Assembly: GCF_022605725.1 (NCBI RefSeq)
Contig: NC_065546.1
Location: forward strand, 42,342,227-42,406,226
Direction: 5' to 3'
Length of the DNA: 64,000 bases
DNA from: Anthonomus grandis grandis
Taxonomy: Eukaryota; Arthropoda; Insecta; Coleoptera; Curculionidae
The position numbers were made by a program, and so were the translations under genes. The notes beneath the pieces were generated by a model. That model was not told the DNA's origin and did no database searches. It saw nothing but the letters and a program-made list of their open reading frames with translations. This document shows, in pieces, positions 45,595-57,682 of the stretch. How positions within the stretch are numbered: position 1 is the stretch's first letter; each line of letters opens with the position of its first letter.

Positions 45595-45930
45595 TTACGA
45601 TAATTTTTTAGTCCCACCAAGAAATATATATACTTTGACAATACTATATCTTCGATAGGACCACCTGGTCGAAAATATCATAAGATTAGAATTTGCAATA
45701 ATCTTCCTAAACATTTGACGAATATCAGCAATAAAAACAAAACGGTCAAATCTAAAAAGCAAAAGCAATTTAGTAATATCTGCTTGAAGTTTAGGCCCAG
45801 AGAGCAAACAGTCATTTAAAGATTTACCAGAGACATTAAATACAACTCGTAGTTTAGTAGAATATACTAGAAGGTTTAACGACACAATGATGAGAAATAT
45901 ACTTAATACACATTTTGTAAAATGGTGGTA
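45595..45930 (-). pseudogene. BEL/Pao retrotransposon RT fragment
   Basis: The minus strand encodes HHCVVKPSS (frame-shifted) then TKLRVVFNVSGKSLNDCLLS, GPKLQADITKLLLLFRF and FIADIRQMFRKI. This is the start of the RT domain of BEL/Pao elements (family pattern TKLRVVFDAS..SLND.L..GP..Q.DL...L..FR...ADI..MY). Only ~105 codons remain, with one frameshift near 45,860. Confidence 0.85.
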
Positions 45931-46637
45931 CTAGAAACAATTTTCATGTGCCCTAATTCCAAATATTAATTTGTAAATGCAGAATATTGCTCACAAAGAT
46001 TGTTTTAGCCAATTTAACAACAGGAGATATTAAAGTGACTTTTGTAAATATTTGAAGCGTATCGTCAAGAGAATATGTTAACCATATTTTCGGGGACCCA
46101 TAGATTTTCGGTAAAGAATCAAAATGTGTCCTTTTCTTTTAACTTCAGTACAGTTTGTCCGAAACCAAAAAAAGCCAATGTCTTTCAGCATTTTTGCAAA
46201 GAAAAGAAGCCGACAGAAAATTGGGGCTGTCTTGCCACTCCCCAATTTGCGAAGAAAAAAAAATAAAAAAAGTCATAGGGAGGTATTTGGGAATGTTTAC
46301 ATAGTGACAATATATTATACCCAAATAAAATATGTCCCTTGTATAAAACCCGTAGAACTACATTACTATTCTATTTACTACTATTCTACGTTATCCGGTG
46401 CTGCTGCAGCCAATATAAAAATAAAATAAAACCCGACAGTATAAGTACGTAATTTATAATATAATATGACCCTGAAAACAAATTCATGACCAAACGAAAG
46501 TGAATTTATTACAAAAACATTAAATAAAACAAGCAAATGTATACGGACCAGAGGAGGCGAATGACTCGGTGACAGCTTTTAACGAAAAAAAAATGAATTA
46601 AAATAAAAAAGCCATTAAGTTTTAGTTTTATTGTGCG
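45931..46637. other. No gene seen
   Basis: AT-rich; overlapping ORFs at 46,075-46,429 have no recognisable product. Confidence 0.35.
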
Positions 46638-47215
46638 TCAATTAACTGGGTTTACGCAAGCGGCTAATATGCACTAACCGAATACGCATTTAGACTTTAT
46701 GGTAACGCATTGTCAGTGCATAGGTTTCACTGCGGTAACGTTTACACGAGAATCTTTAGACACAAATGCCTGTTTCAATAAAACACATGCTGCACTTATT
46801 ACCTTTAAATACATATTCGTAGTAGGATTACGCGTAAAGGCATCAGAACAGCTGATCGAAGGAAATGTTATTTTGCCAAAATAAACATTTACGTATTTAA
46901 AACATTACGTATTTAGTTAGTATTCATTAAACATTAAGTTAGACTGTTTGTTTTTACGTCAACTAACCACAAATTTACACGAGCATCAATAAAACATTCG
47001 TAAGACTATTATAAGGTACGTATTCAAAATTCGTGTTAGCGCATTGTCAGTGCAGTAACGTTTACACGAGAGTTTTCAGACGCATTGACCAAATAGCTGT
47101 TTCAATAAAACACATGCTGCATTCATTTACCTTTTAGTGCATATTCGTATTAAGATTACGTATAAACGCATTGGAACAGCTGATGGCAGGAAATTAGGCC
47201 GGGTTTACATGAAAG
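46638..47215. repeat. Tandem duplication, two ~200-base copies ~335 bases apart
   Basis: Both copies contain, in order, CGCATTGTCAGTGCA, GGTAACGTTTACACGAGA or GTAACGTTTACACGAGAG, TGTTTCAATAAAACACATGC, TGCA..CATT..ACCTTT, GCATATTCGTA..A.GATTACG and CAGAACAGCTGAT or GGAACAGCTGATGG. The copies have drifted by substitutions and small gaps. Not coding. Confidence 0.75.
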
Positions 47216-47334
47216 GTTGAATAAAAGACATTTCTGCGTTTGCTGGCTGCCAACTGTTGGAATTGGAAGAAATGTATAACCATGACACGATTTTTGGTTC
47301 AATTAACCTGGTTTACACAAGGACCCTCAACCGT

Positions 47335-49010
47335 ACTAACTAAATCGGGATATACTTGCTGGTGATTTCAACATTAATTTTTCAAGTGGTTTGACACATC
47401 AAACACAATTTCTTCATATATTTAGTCCGTCCCAATAAGTGAGTAAGCCCATTTTGTACATATCATAATACTTATAGTCTTCTAGATTTGAATTTTTACA
47501 AATAATGAATTTAGTATCAAAAAATAATGTTACGTTCAATATGACATTACATAAAGATATAATAAATAAAATATCTAAGGTATCGAAAATATAATAATAT
47601 AATCAGCAATCCTCTCTTTGAACAAGAAGCTTCTTAATTACCATAGCAGATGTTCTATCACACAAATAAAATTAATATTAAAATAGATATTTTTTATACA
47701 AATGTCAAAAATCTTAATGATAAATATGCTTCATTGCAGTTCAAAATTACCGAATCGGCCATATACTTCATAGACCATCAGTAATATTAAATTACTTATA
47801 AAAGTAAGTAACTACATATATGTATATAGAAAATATATGAATTACTACTGTAATTTAAAAAAAATTACTAATCATGCAATTATCCGTGAAAAGAATACTT
47901 ACTTTAAAACTTGGAATACTGTAAAAAAATTAAATATTGTATATAGCACTGAATCTGAAATTCCTACTAATTTAAATGATGCAAATATAATTAATAACTG
48001 CTTTGCTCATTGTAATAATTTATCTGATAGCACTTCAAATGACCTCATTCATTTTTATCAGAATAGTATTAACTCTAACGGAATTAATAATAAGCTTAGT
48101 TTTATTATTGGTTTAATCAACTCTAGTAAAACTAATGCGTTTAATCATTACCAACTCTGTTAGAGAAGATGATCTTTTTATTAAGAGGTTTAACCTCTTG
48201 TTTAGCTTTTTGCAAAAAAAACGCTTTTAAATATCAATAGTACAATTTAAGGCCTATTAATATTTTACCGGTTATTTCCAAAATCTTGGAAAGACATATT
48301 TACAATCAGACAATAGAATTTTGTGATTCTCATAATATCATTCCAAGCTGTCGGTCTAGTTTTTTGGTAAGCAGTTCAATACGACTACTTGTCTTGTAAA
48401 GCTCATTATTGATATAAGACATAATGAAGATAAGAAACTAACGACTTTCCCGACACTTATGGACTTTAGCAAAGCTTTTGATATACGTAACACTCAATGT
48501 AAAAATCAAACTATGTACCTTTAAATACTGGAGAGAGAGCCTTGTGGCTCTATTCTAGAACTTTTAATTATTTTCCTTGCATGTCGCTGATATGAAAACA
48601 AAATTGACAGCTGTATACGGCATTTTGTCCCAATACCTTACTTCTTTTCCGATTACAAGATGAAAAAACTCAAAGGATGAAGCGAAAACCTTGGATTTAT
48701 TGTTGATAGCAGCTCAAGTTTCTGAGTCAATATAAATAAAAAGTTGAGCATTGCTTATATGCGTCTAAGGGGTCTGCATAATTTAAATACTTTTTATGTA
48801 AAACATTAATACTATCTCTGTTTGACTAAGAGTCATAGTTTATAATAACGCAATTACTTGTGCAGTCTCTAGATCTATTCAAATCCTGCAAAATTCCTGT
48901 ATGAGGTTTTCTTATAGGATCTCATACAGAAGTCGCATAACATCTTTTCTTATTCTTAACTCTTATTTAAATACGGAAAATATTATTTATACCGTTTCTA
49001 GTATTAGTAA
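47335..49010 (+). pseudogene. Non-LTR retrotransposon relic, endonuclease to RT C terminus
   Basis: In order: LAGDFNINFSSG (endonuclease, ~47,360); TFNMTLHKDI (~47,530); a linker ORF at 47,837-48,163 (TWNTVKKLN, IPTNLNDANIINNCF); RPINILPVISKILERHIYNQ (~48,250-48,310); MDFSKAFDIR (~48,460); NLGFIVDSSSSF (~48,690); and SIQILQNSCMRFSYRISYRS (~48,880). All are on the plus strand but in several frames. The catalytic RT core after the first Asp block is deleted. Confidence 0.7.
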
Positions 49011-49539
49011 GTATTTAAATTAAAATATATTTCAATAATTTAATTTATTCTTCTTTATTCGGCAAATAAATATTTTTTAAATTTGAATTAAATCTCACTT
49101 AAATACATATTAAGCCTCCGTGTAAACCTGGTAAACGTAGTTCTGCTATTGTTCACCAATAATAATAATTAATTATTATAAATATAATTTCAGTAGGCAA
49201 TTAAAAATGTAAACAAACGCCCGCCAGAAAGTGTTCGTTTATCTTGATTTATTTCTATAAATAAAAATTAATTACTATTGCGGAATTTGTGTAATAAAAC
49301 AGCGGCCTCGTTAATAACCGTTACCTATCTCAACTATTGTAGGTTATGTTGATATGCATCGTCCTTTATTTCAACGCCATTAATCAATTTTTATGGCGTA
49401 AACAAACGTATTAATGACGTTTTTTTTTATATACTTTTCTGTTCGCCTCTTTGGGTAAATACAAGCCAAGCCTCATGATTTTCTTCTAATTTAAAGTTTA
49501 TCATATTTTTAACTATTGTATCATAAAGCAGAAGTCACA
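49011..49539. other. No gene seen
   Basis: AT-rich DNA between two non-LTR relics. Confidence 0.4.
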
Positions 49540-51370
49540 GCTACGAGTGCATGATGTAAGAGCATGTAGAGGACCAAATTGCGGAAGTGATCGTTACTTC
49601 CTAAAGACTAGTATAACATTTACCCCAATAAAAACGATAGAACCGGATATAAACTCAGATAAGAGAGAACTGATTAAAGAACCAAGATACAATCTCGAAA
49701 GCTTGGAGCACGATAGTGTAAGGAAATTATACATGAATAGACTGAAGGAAAAACCAGATACAAACAATCAGTTTCATTCTGTAGAAGAACATTACGATCA
49801 TATAAAACACTTGACCTTTATGAAAGAAATAGGAACAGAGGAAAATCATATTGGTGGGACCACGACATTGGAGCAGAAATAGAAAACAAAAAAGCGAAGG
49901 TATCTGAAATACCTAAATACCAAAAAGGATGAAGATAAGGTAGAATACAAGACAGCCCAAGATATAGTGAGGAAAAAAATTACAAAAAAAAAGACTGAGA
50001 GATAGGAGAAGAACTGCAAGAAAATCATTACGTACTTAAGAAGAGGAAGGAAAATTGTCGAGAAATGGAAGCTAATTAAAAACTTAGGGAGAAAGCAAAA
50101 GATATAATATCTCCAATCACGACAACCCAATGGTAAATACACCTTGAAAAACTACTAATAAGGAAAAGGTTCATAAAAGAAGAAAGTACCTACAAGCTCA
50201 ATTGTGCAGGTAATAGCGTCCCCAATAAGACTAAAAGTAATGGAGGTTAAAAACATTTGTAGGGAATTAAATGACAAAGCAGCAAGACCTCGCGATATTG
50301 CATTAGAGTTGATAAAGTATGGAGGTAGAACTCTTTTTCGACAACTGACCCCTTTGTTTGAGAGATGTATAAATAATAACAATATCAAAAGAATGGCAAC
50401 TGTCATATATATCAACTATTCATAAAAAAGAGTAACTGCGAAAACTATGGAGGGATAGCCATAACAAGTTCAATAAGTCAAACATATGAAACTGTTCCAA
50501 AACGCATTATAGAAAAGGAATATAAAGATTTAGGAGCAGAAAAGCAGGCAGAATTCAGGGCCGGAAGATCGACAATGGACCAAATTTTCTGTATAACCCA
50601 AGTGATCGGCAGCGTTTCCCTCAAATGATTATGGGAAGTCTTAGAATTAAGCAACATCAACGTGAACATTATCAAAGTTGTAAAAGAACTGTATAACAGC
50701 ACTCAAGCCAAAGTGAAAAACGGAAATAAGCTATCAGACAATATTAAAGTAAACAAAGGTCTAAAATAAGGCTGCTGTCTTTATCAGGCCCTCAAATAAT
50801 GGATGAAGAAATGTGAAGGAATGGGCATCCCGCTTAACAACAATCAGACCTTGTATTTTGCTGACGACCAAGTGGTAATGGCTCAGGATCACACGACTTA
50901 CTTATCAGACGACTTACATGGAGAATACATGGCACGAAAGCTCATAGAGCAATACAGAGAATGGGGGTTGGAGGTAAATATAGAAAAGACAGAGACCAAT
51001 ACATAATTGGAGGAATACAACAGGATTTAATTTTTGAAAGTGGAGAAAAAATCAGATAATGGGAAGAATATAAGTACCTAGGGCTAAAAATAACACAGAA
51101 TGGCAAGCTAGAAGAAGCAGTAAGGAGGAACATATAGAGCAGAAGAGCAATATCGATGTTAAACGGAATCTTATGGGACCAGACAGTATCCAAACAAGCA
51201 AAGAATATATAATACAATAGTTCGAAGCATTATAATTTATCATAGTGAAGTATGGCAAATAAAGGAAAGAACAGAACTAATGTTTAATGCTACACAAATG
51301 GGTTATTGGCGAAAATCTGCAGAAAAAACGAGACAAGAGTGGATAAAAAATAACGCGTATATTCTATGTA
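49540..51370 (+). pseudogene. Non-LTR retrotransposon relic of a second lineage
   Basis: ORF 49,547-49,882 starts DVRACRGPNCGSDRYFLKT, the end of an endonuclease domain (DVRA.RGP.CGSDHFL). A charged linker follows (RKLYMNRLKEK), then NDKAARPRDIALELIKYGG (~50,270), CENYGGIAITSSISQTYE (~50,440), FRAGRSTMDQIFCITQVI (~50,555), the catalytic YFADDQVVMAQD (~50,860) and MARKLIEQYREWGLEVNIEKT. The order matches endonuclease-RT proteins of non-LTR elements but differs from the jockey-like copies elsewhere in the window, so this is another lineage. Interrupted by many stops; ends near 51,360 (MGYWRKSAEKTRQEW). Confidence 0.8.
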
Positions 51371-52644
51371 TACTATATTAATGAACAATAAACTTAATTT
51401 AAACTTTTCACTTTTTGATTTAAACGATTTATTTTTCCTCAAATGTGCAAAGAACTTATGTTTCTCCCAGGAACTGCCTGGAATAAATCAATCAATTTTT
51501 TCCCTTCCATGCTGTTAAAGAAAAATCCAAAAAAAGCATGTTTTCTTTTATGCAGTTGACGTGGCTTGGTCCTCAGCTACTTGGAATAGATAAGATATTG
51601 TTTGTTCACTTACAGTTTACCACTATTAAGCTGCTCATGTAAAACACTTCAATGTTGAGATTGCCTTTTTGGTCCACCACTGACCAAAAATCGTAAAAAT
51701 CGTTCCAATAAAGAAAGCCGAGATGCTGGTAAACACGTAATAACGTCATTAACTTTTAACGGGTATATTCGCACCGTGACGTAGCCGGCCGTATTTAACG
51801 AGACGAAAAGTGCCTAATTGACATTGACCGAGTTTTCAACCTCACGACAATTTAACAGAGAAAAAAAGTTTTTAAGATCGATTCTGACGGGCGGTCGGGC
51901 ATGCAAAAGGTCACTATTTTAACAGAAAACACTCTTTTATGCATAATTTAAATGGACACGAGGCACGTTCTCTCTATAGAATCTTGATAAATGTACACGT
52001 TTGAGCCACTTAAAGACTTGAGGCTTTCGTATAAACGCATTGCAACTGGCTACAAAAAATGTAAATTAGCTAATTGAAATATCACCACTTTTCAACTTGT
52101 ATGCATAATTTAAGTGGATACCAGCGACGTTTTCCTTGTATACCAATTACCAGCTATAAGATTTATCTTGCCATTATCGGTCTTACTGGGATGAGTGCTA
52201 AAAAATCCCCCAGTAATCTATTTTTCTTTAATTCTCATAAGACTTATCGCCTTATATTTATTTAGTAAGCCACTGAAACTTAACGACCTCGCTAGGGGTT
52301 TACTTTGGCAAAAGCTTAATCGTCCGAACGTCTAACGTTTTGTATATAAGTGAAGTCGGTAAAGCAGGTCAGGGAATCCCTCGCCAGTTGGTTATTTATA
52401 ATGGGTATTGAGGGAATCCCGAGGGGGTCAACGGACGATCATTTTATTATTATTATCTGTTGTCTACAAGTTAAACGATGTTCCCACCTGTGCCGCCTCC
52501 TGATTTATTCATTGTTTCGCCTCGTTAATGCGTCGCTACTGTATCTCATTTGATTGACAATGAGTCGATCGTTTATCATTTATTAATACAATGATTTATG
52601 TAGGTATTCATTGAGATTCTAAACGTTTTGTAAGTTTTTGTAAC
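51371..52644. other. No gene seen; partly GC-richer
   Basis: 51,750-51,930 is relatively GC-rich. Near 52,370-52,430 GGGAATCCCTC and GAGGGAATCCCGAGG form an inverted pair. No recognisable product. Confidence 0.4.
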
Positions 52645-52695
52645 TCCACTCAGTAATGTTTCAAAGTACATGTACATGTATCATTACTGAGTGGA
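52645..52695. repeat. Hairpin with a perfect 14-base stem
   Basis: TCCACTCAGTAATG and its exact inverse CATTACTGAGTGGA flank a 23-base spacer that itself contains the palindrome TACATGTACATGTA. It could be a minimal MITE or a structural element. Confidence 0.85.
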
Positions 52696-52879
52696 CATAT
52701 CCTGAACCACAAAAACGTTTCAACTTTTGCAAATAAACTTTAGGCTCGCTAACTAAGAGACAAGGAACGAAACGTTTCTAAACTCTATACAACCCAATTG
52801 AGTGAAAAATTGATTTGCCTTTCTGAGAGCAGCACTAAAACGTTTTTAAATTCCATATAACTTAACTTTAGACTTACTA

Positions 52880-54862
52880 TACTCTATTTCAGAAGTGTGT
52901 AGAGCAATAAAACCTCATTAGGTATGCAAAAGTGGTACCTGGTGATCCACCAATATTTTATGCCACTACCTTAGTTGGGTATTAGTTTCAATGTAAAATT
53001 CTTTCTTTTCGTTGATTGCAGGTAGTGCCACCCGGTTTTGGGTCAATTTATGAGTTTTGCCCATTGTTACCCACTGATAAACATTGAAGACGGTTCGCCA
53101 AAGGCGTGCAACTGGGACTTGTTTTTTACCTTATAATTAATGTACTTAAATGCTATTTTATTTTAGAAAGTTACTTTTGTTTAAATGGAATAATATATTT
53201 TTTTCACAAATTTATTGAACATAATATGTAGAGTAAAACAGTTGAAAATGTCGACTGTCTGATCGATGAGGTTGTCAAGATCCCACATTTTGTCCTCTTG
53301 CTTAATTATATGCTGGACTGCTTTTCACCAATTCTCTGGTGTCGCTTCCGTAATGGCTTGATCAAACAGTAGCTTAACATCTTTCATTTTAAAAGTCGTG
53401 TTTTGTCTTGCTACAAATCCTTTTACCTGCGCCCATATCAGTTCTATAGGATTTAGTTCGCAATGATATGGCGGTAAGCACAGTATAGTTATATTATATT
53501 TTTCAACTATATCTTCCACGGCGTATTTCATGAAACGAGTTTTGTGTAAGTTTGCTATTGCCAGCAGTTCTTTTTTTATCAAATTTGCTTCAAACGCAAT
53601 ACCTTTTGCAGTCAGCCAATCGATAATTTCTTGCTTTCTCCAACTTGAAGTTGGCGTCTTCTCTATTCGCCGTGAATGATAGCTTGCGTTATCCATAACC
53701 ACCACCGAATTAGCCAAAAGAAATTTTATCATTTCACCAAAATAGTCCTCGAAAACGTCTGAGTTCATGTCTTCATGGTAATCTCCTGTGCGAGTCGACT
53801 CAAAGGTTAGCAGACCTTCTTTTAAAAATCCCTCTTCGCTTCCAATATGTGTGATTATAAGTCTTTTTCCTTTTCCCGAAGGTACTTAATACCCGTAGAC
53901 AGGCCTTCTATGAAAGCTTGGCGAGCACTGGTTATATTTTTGTCTTGCCACATTTTTTGGACTATATAACCTTCGTTAATCCACGTCTCATCAAGATAAA
54001 AAACTTTATTTTGCTCCCTGCGGTACTGCTTGATACTTCTCAAGTATTGTCGTCTCCAACAAACAATTTCGTCGCTCTCCAGTAAAAGTGCTTTGCGGTT
54101 ATGCTTTTCCCAGGCAAAATCCATATTTTTTAAAGTTTTCCATATAAGTTTTCTACTTATCAACGGAATACTGTCATCTCGGCCAAGCTCCATTAAAATT
54201 TTGTCTAGGGTGGGTATTTCCTTTTTAAAATAAAAAGAGTGAACTTTTCTTCGAATTATACATTTAGCATTTTCATCAAGGACTTTTGTAGGTCGTCCTG
54301 GCTTTTGCTTGGGAGATTCCACTTGACCTGCTACTTTTCTTTCCCGCAACAATTTGAAAATGGTGGACTTTCCAATTCCACTAATTCGAGAACATTTTTC
54401 AACAATTTCTTGCACAGTAAAACTAGGGTAATCGTGTTTTATGCAATCATGTACATTTAAAATAATAACTTTTTCACTCAGCGATAGTGGAGAATTTTTA
54501 GTACATCTTTTCGTTGGACTGAATACCTCCATTTTTTAAATATTGGGATAATAATATTGTGATTACACTATAGCGTAGCAGTGACTACTAACGTTTAAAA
54601 TATGATTTAAAAGTATTTATAGTCTGTATATATTACCTGACCCCATTTTTGCATGTTACAAAGCGTTAAAAGATAAGTACCTATACAAAAGGATTAAAAG
54701 TATTTATTTAGTATTTAATCTCTTTCAAAATAAAGGCATTTAATCCGTGAAAATTAAATTCATAAATATTATAAGTACCTGCGCCTATGAACTACCACGA
54801 AATGTAGCCAAACAGAACGGAATTCCCCAGTTTATTGCTCTATACACTTCTGAAATAGAGTA
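52880..54862 (-). mobile_element. DD82E-type Tc1/mariner transposon B, complete
   Basis: The ends CTCTATTTCAGAAGTGTGTA (from 52,882) and, inversely, the same with one mismatch ending at ~54,862 give inverted repeats of about 30 bases, flanked by TATA on both sides. Length is ~1.98 kb. One transposase gene lies on the minus strand. The flanking repeat unit (GACTTACTAA...) provides an empty-site comparison that fits a TA target duplication. Confidence 0.92.
53181..54532 (-). pseudogene. DD82E-type transposase B, nearly intact (one frameshift, one stop)
   Basis: Starts MEVFSPTKRCTKN at 54,532. Residues ~20-75 form the DNA-binding helices (FTVQEIVEKC, GIGKSTIFKLL), followed by a KPGRPTK linker (78-83). 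The first catalytic Asp is in FYLDETWI (residue 181). A frameshift at ~53,880 moves the frame to GKGKRLIITHIGSEEGF and on to the ORF at 53,325-53,768, with VVMDNASYHSRR (second Asp) and LPPYHCELNPIELIWAQVK (Glu). I count 82 residues between them, a DD82E spacing. A TGA at 53,325-53,327 interrupts the frame, which otherwise continues (KAVQHIIKQEDK...) to 53,181. Compared with copy A at 25.6 kb all three catalytic residues are kept. Two recent lesions in ~445 codons mean it died recently. Confidence 0.92.
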
Positions 54863-54989
54863 TAACTAAGAGAGCATTATTAACCGTCGACTTGTCAATG
54901 CACAAAATGTCTCCAAACTCAATAAAACCCAACTGACTAAAAGGTTGATTTTCCTCTTTCAGAGCTTAACAAAAATGAAAAGCGAGTGA

Positions 54990-55230
54990 AGGATCAAACT
55001 TCCTTATTGGACATGACCACCTAAAAATCCGAATATCTCAAAAACCCTTGAATATACAAAATTAAGCCCTTAACAACAATTTTACAGAATATTCTTCTGA
55101 GTAATTCTGAGGGATCGAAGGATCAAACACTTTTTTTGGACATCACCACGGAAAAACGCCAATGTCTCAAAAACCTTAACTTATACAAATTTTAAGCCTC
55201 AGCATCAGAATATTCTTCTCAATATTTGCC
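54990..55230. repeat. Tandem duplication of a ~125-base unit
   Basis: Two adjacent copies share AAGGATCAAAC, TTGGACAT.ACCAC, AATATCTCAAAAACC or AATGTCTCAAAAACC, ATACAAA.TTAAGCC and CAGAATATTCTTCT.A. Not coding. Confidence 0.7.
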
Positions 55231-55405
55231 TTTTTTATTTTAGATAATATTAATATCAGTGAAATTTCTTGCCTCGTCAAGGCACAATACGTTTCCAAAG
55301 TATATACCTACAACCCAACTGAAGTGAGAAGTTGATTTTCCACCCTGAAAGCAGCATTAAAACGTTGCTAAATTTCATATAGTCCAACTTCAGACTTACT
55401 AACCA

Positions 55406-55807
55406 ATGAGGGCACAAAACGTCTCAAAACTCCTGAAGAACCAAGAGACCAAAAACGTTTGTAAATTCCATATGACCGAACTGTGGCTGGACCAATGGAA
55501 TCATATAACTAGAACTCGCTCCCTTATGCGAAACTTTTATACAAACATGAACCACATTAAAGGTCAAAGTCGAATTTCCTTCGGTAAACTTGAAAAAAAA
55601 TTGTGTTACGATTACACGCCGATACAACGTAATAGAATATGCATTATGGTAATCGGATATTGTTGCGAGCAAACGTGTATGGAAGTAGTAGAAAATTTCA
55701 TTCATAAAACGATTATAAACGACATTCGTTTGGCATGCCCGGGTAATATCCGATACCGACAAGATAGACAACCGTATTAATGCATGTTTGATGTTATCCA
55801 AGTTCAT
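55406..55807. other. Overlapping long ORFs on both strands, no recognisable product
   Basis: Plus 55,406-55,780 (124 codons) and minus 55,424-55,807 (127 codons) overlap almost fully. Neither shows a domain, and the plus ORF begins inside a repeat unit. Probably chance ORFs in GC-balanced DNA. Confidence 0.25.
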
Positions 55808-55919
55808 TCATGAATCATTAATGCTGTTTAGTGGGTAAGATTTACGATTATATTAATTTAAAATTGAGCCGTGAATGTCTAAAATTAGGTTATATGTAGT
55901 TAATAAACGTTTTTGGGCC

Positions 55920-56830
55920 TAAATGAAGTCTCCTGTCGTTAAATGCAGACAAAACTATAAGGCAGACAAACTTATAAGGTTTAAAGGCTACTTGGAGAGA
56001 ATATCTCTTGGGGGCATTACCATCAAGCAACACAGCACCAGCAGGTTCCTTGGATTGACCATAGATGAAAATCTTGATTTTGGGGAGCACATTGTTGGTC
56101 TTGCTAAAGCGGTATCTTTAGGGTAAGGTTAACAACTGAGGATCTTGGTGCATCTGTTGGTAGATCTATTTATTTTGCTTCGATTGGGTCGCAAGTACGG
56201 TATTTATTTCTGGCAAAATGCTAGCCACTATCTTATCCAATCAATTCAGTTTCTGCAAAAATAGGTTCTCCGGTACATTTGCGGGGTAAAACCCTAAGAG
56301 ACTTGCAGACCTCTGTTTATCAAAGAGAGTATTCTTACCATTACGAGTATCTATATACTGGAAGTCGATAGCATCTCATACAAACATCGTCATAAATTCA
56401 TCGCAGAATATCCTAGGTACGTGACACGTCAAGTAAACAACTTGCATATGCCTATTCCTACATCTACCTTGACGCAGAAATCTATATATGGCATAAAGGT
56501 ATTTAAGGAACTATCATGCAACATTAAAGGGGCAACGTCAATGAATATATTTAGACAGCAACTGCGTATATTCTTGGTGGGGAAGGTATATTGGAATTTT
56601 ATGAAGATTCATTTTATGTTCTCATTTGTATATTATTTATTTATTTTCATTCCTTTCTACATTTTAATGAGTGATGTTGCATTTGCGGATAAATATTGAT
56701 AAATATGTTTGTATATTCTCTTACTTTGTACACTTATTTATAGAGTGTTGTCTATTTTATTATTTATAGATATTTTTAATAGCTTTGTGAACAACAATTT
56801 ATTGTTTTAAACAAATAAAGCACATTTTGA
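55920..56830 (+). pseudogene. Non-LTR retrotransposon 3' fragment
   Basis: Begins with the RT thumb region STSRFLGLTIDENLDFGEHI (~56,040-56,095), then KYGIYFWQNAS (~56,190), FLQK.VLRYICG (~56,250), ILTITSIYILEV (~56,330), and GATSMNIFRQQLRIFLVGKVYW (shown as motif, ~56,530-56,590). It ends in a short 3' region with AATAAAG at 56,814. Frameshifts occur near 56,125 and 56,290. No long tail. Confidence 0.75.
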
Positions 56831-57600
56831 CTTGGACTTCTTAAATTGAAACATGGATATTCTGCGCTAAGAACATTTTTTTAGAGAGACATTTTTTAAG
56901 CTGGAATTAAAAGGAAATACTGTGTGATAGCTTAGTGTTATCAACGTTAAATTATTGACTCATATAGGATTGAAAAACATCAAAATTTCCGTTTGAGACT
57001 TATTGGACCTTGGACCTTGAGATTTATATGGCATAAGGAAACAACATATATCTCATAAGTTGAGAAAATCAGGTTGGTTAACATACAGGAGAGTCCTACA
57101 TTCCCTTTCAAAAGCATGAATACACGTATACATAAACCGCATTCGTGGTCCCCTTATCTCTTCAACGTATGAATGAAATCTACTACCACTACTACTACTA
57201 CTACTTTCCTACATACACAATATGCCATTACCATAATAATGTATATTCCATTACATCACATCGGTATATCGGCATCAGACAATCGAGGCAATTTTTCAGC
57301 GAAACGAGGAAAAAACGCGACATTGAACTTGAAGGGGGGAGACATAAATAAACCCGGCACGCGCCTTTACAGGTCATGAGAGCAAGCATGTCCGATTTAT
57401 ACACGAATGTAATTAAGTGGATTTATGACGTTTGTGTTACATAGCCGGATGCGGTACATTTGTCTTTTAGAGCATCCAACGCACACGGATGGAGTTTGAA
57501 TAGCCAATGAAAATGCTCCCATACAGTAGTGGGTGAATTCCCGATGATTAACGAGTGCATCCCAGGACGGTGTAAACGTACACAACATGTTTTCCCCTTC
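56831..57600. other. No gene seen; upstream region of THAP gene 2
   Basis: Contains a TAC/ACT trinucleotide run (57,178-57,208) that creates a poly-Thr or poly-Tyr ORF artefact, and a GC-balanced stretch from 57,400 leading to the promoter of THAP gene 2. Confidence 0.45.
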
Positions 57601-57641
57601 CACTGTCTGGTACGGGGGCATCTGAACCGTTACCGGGATAA

Positions 57642-57682
57642 TCAGTATTCGTTGTTCTCCGCTCGCGTGTGTAGTGCACAAA
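57642..57682 (+). promoter_or_regulatory. Initiator and short 5' leader of THAP gene 2
   Basis: TCAGTATTC (57,642-57,650) matches the arthropod initiator; no TATA box precedes it. The leader to the ATG would be only ~39 bases. Confidence 0.45.

Larger units (their letters stand above)
52720..55480. repeat. Diverged repeat family split by transposon B
   Basis: Units share CAAAACGTYTC.AAACTC.ATA, CAACCCAA.TGA, AAGTTGATTTTCC, GAGAGCAGCA..AAAACGTT, AAATTCCATATA and CTTCAGACTTACTAA. Recognisable copies start near 52,755, 54,900, 55,270 and 55,405. The first copy is interrupted at GACTTACTA by transposon B, and its continuation resumes at 54,863. Confidence 0.65.

Noticed and set aside
45521..45615. 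Fourth exon of THAP gene 1
   Set aside because: An acceptor and ~28 open codons exist, but with no family match and no composition signal it is not called.
55406..55807. Two overlapping ORFs of >120 codons
   Set aside because: Fully overlapping on opposite strands, no domain, and one starts within a repeat unit.
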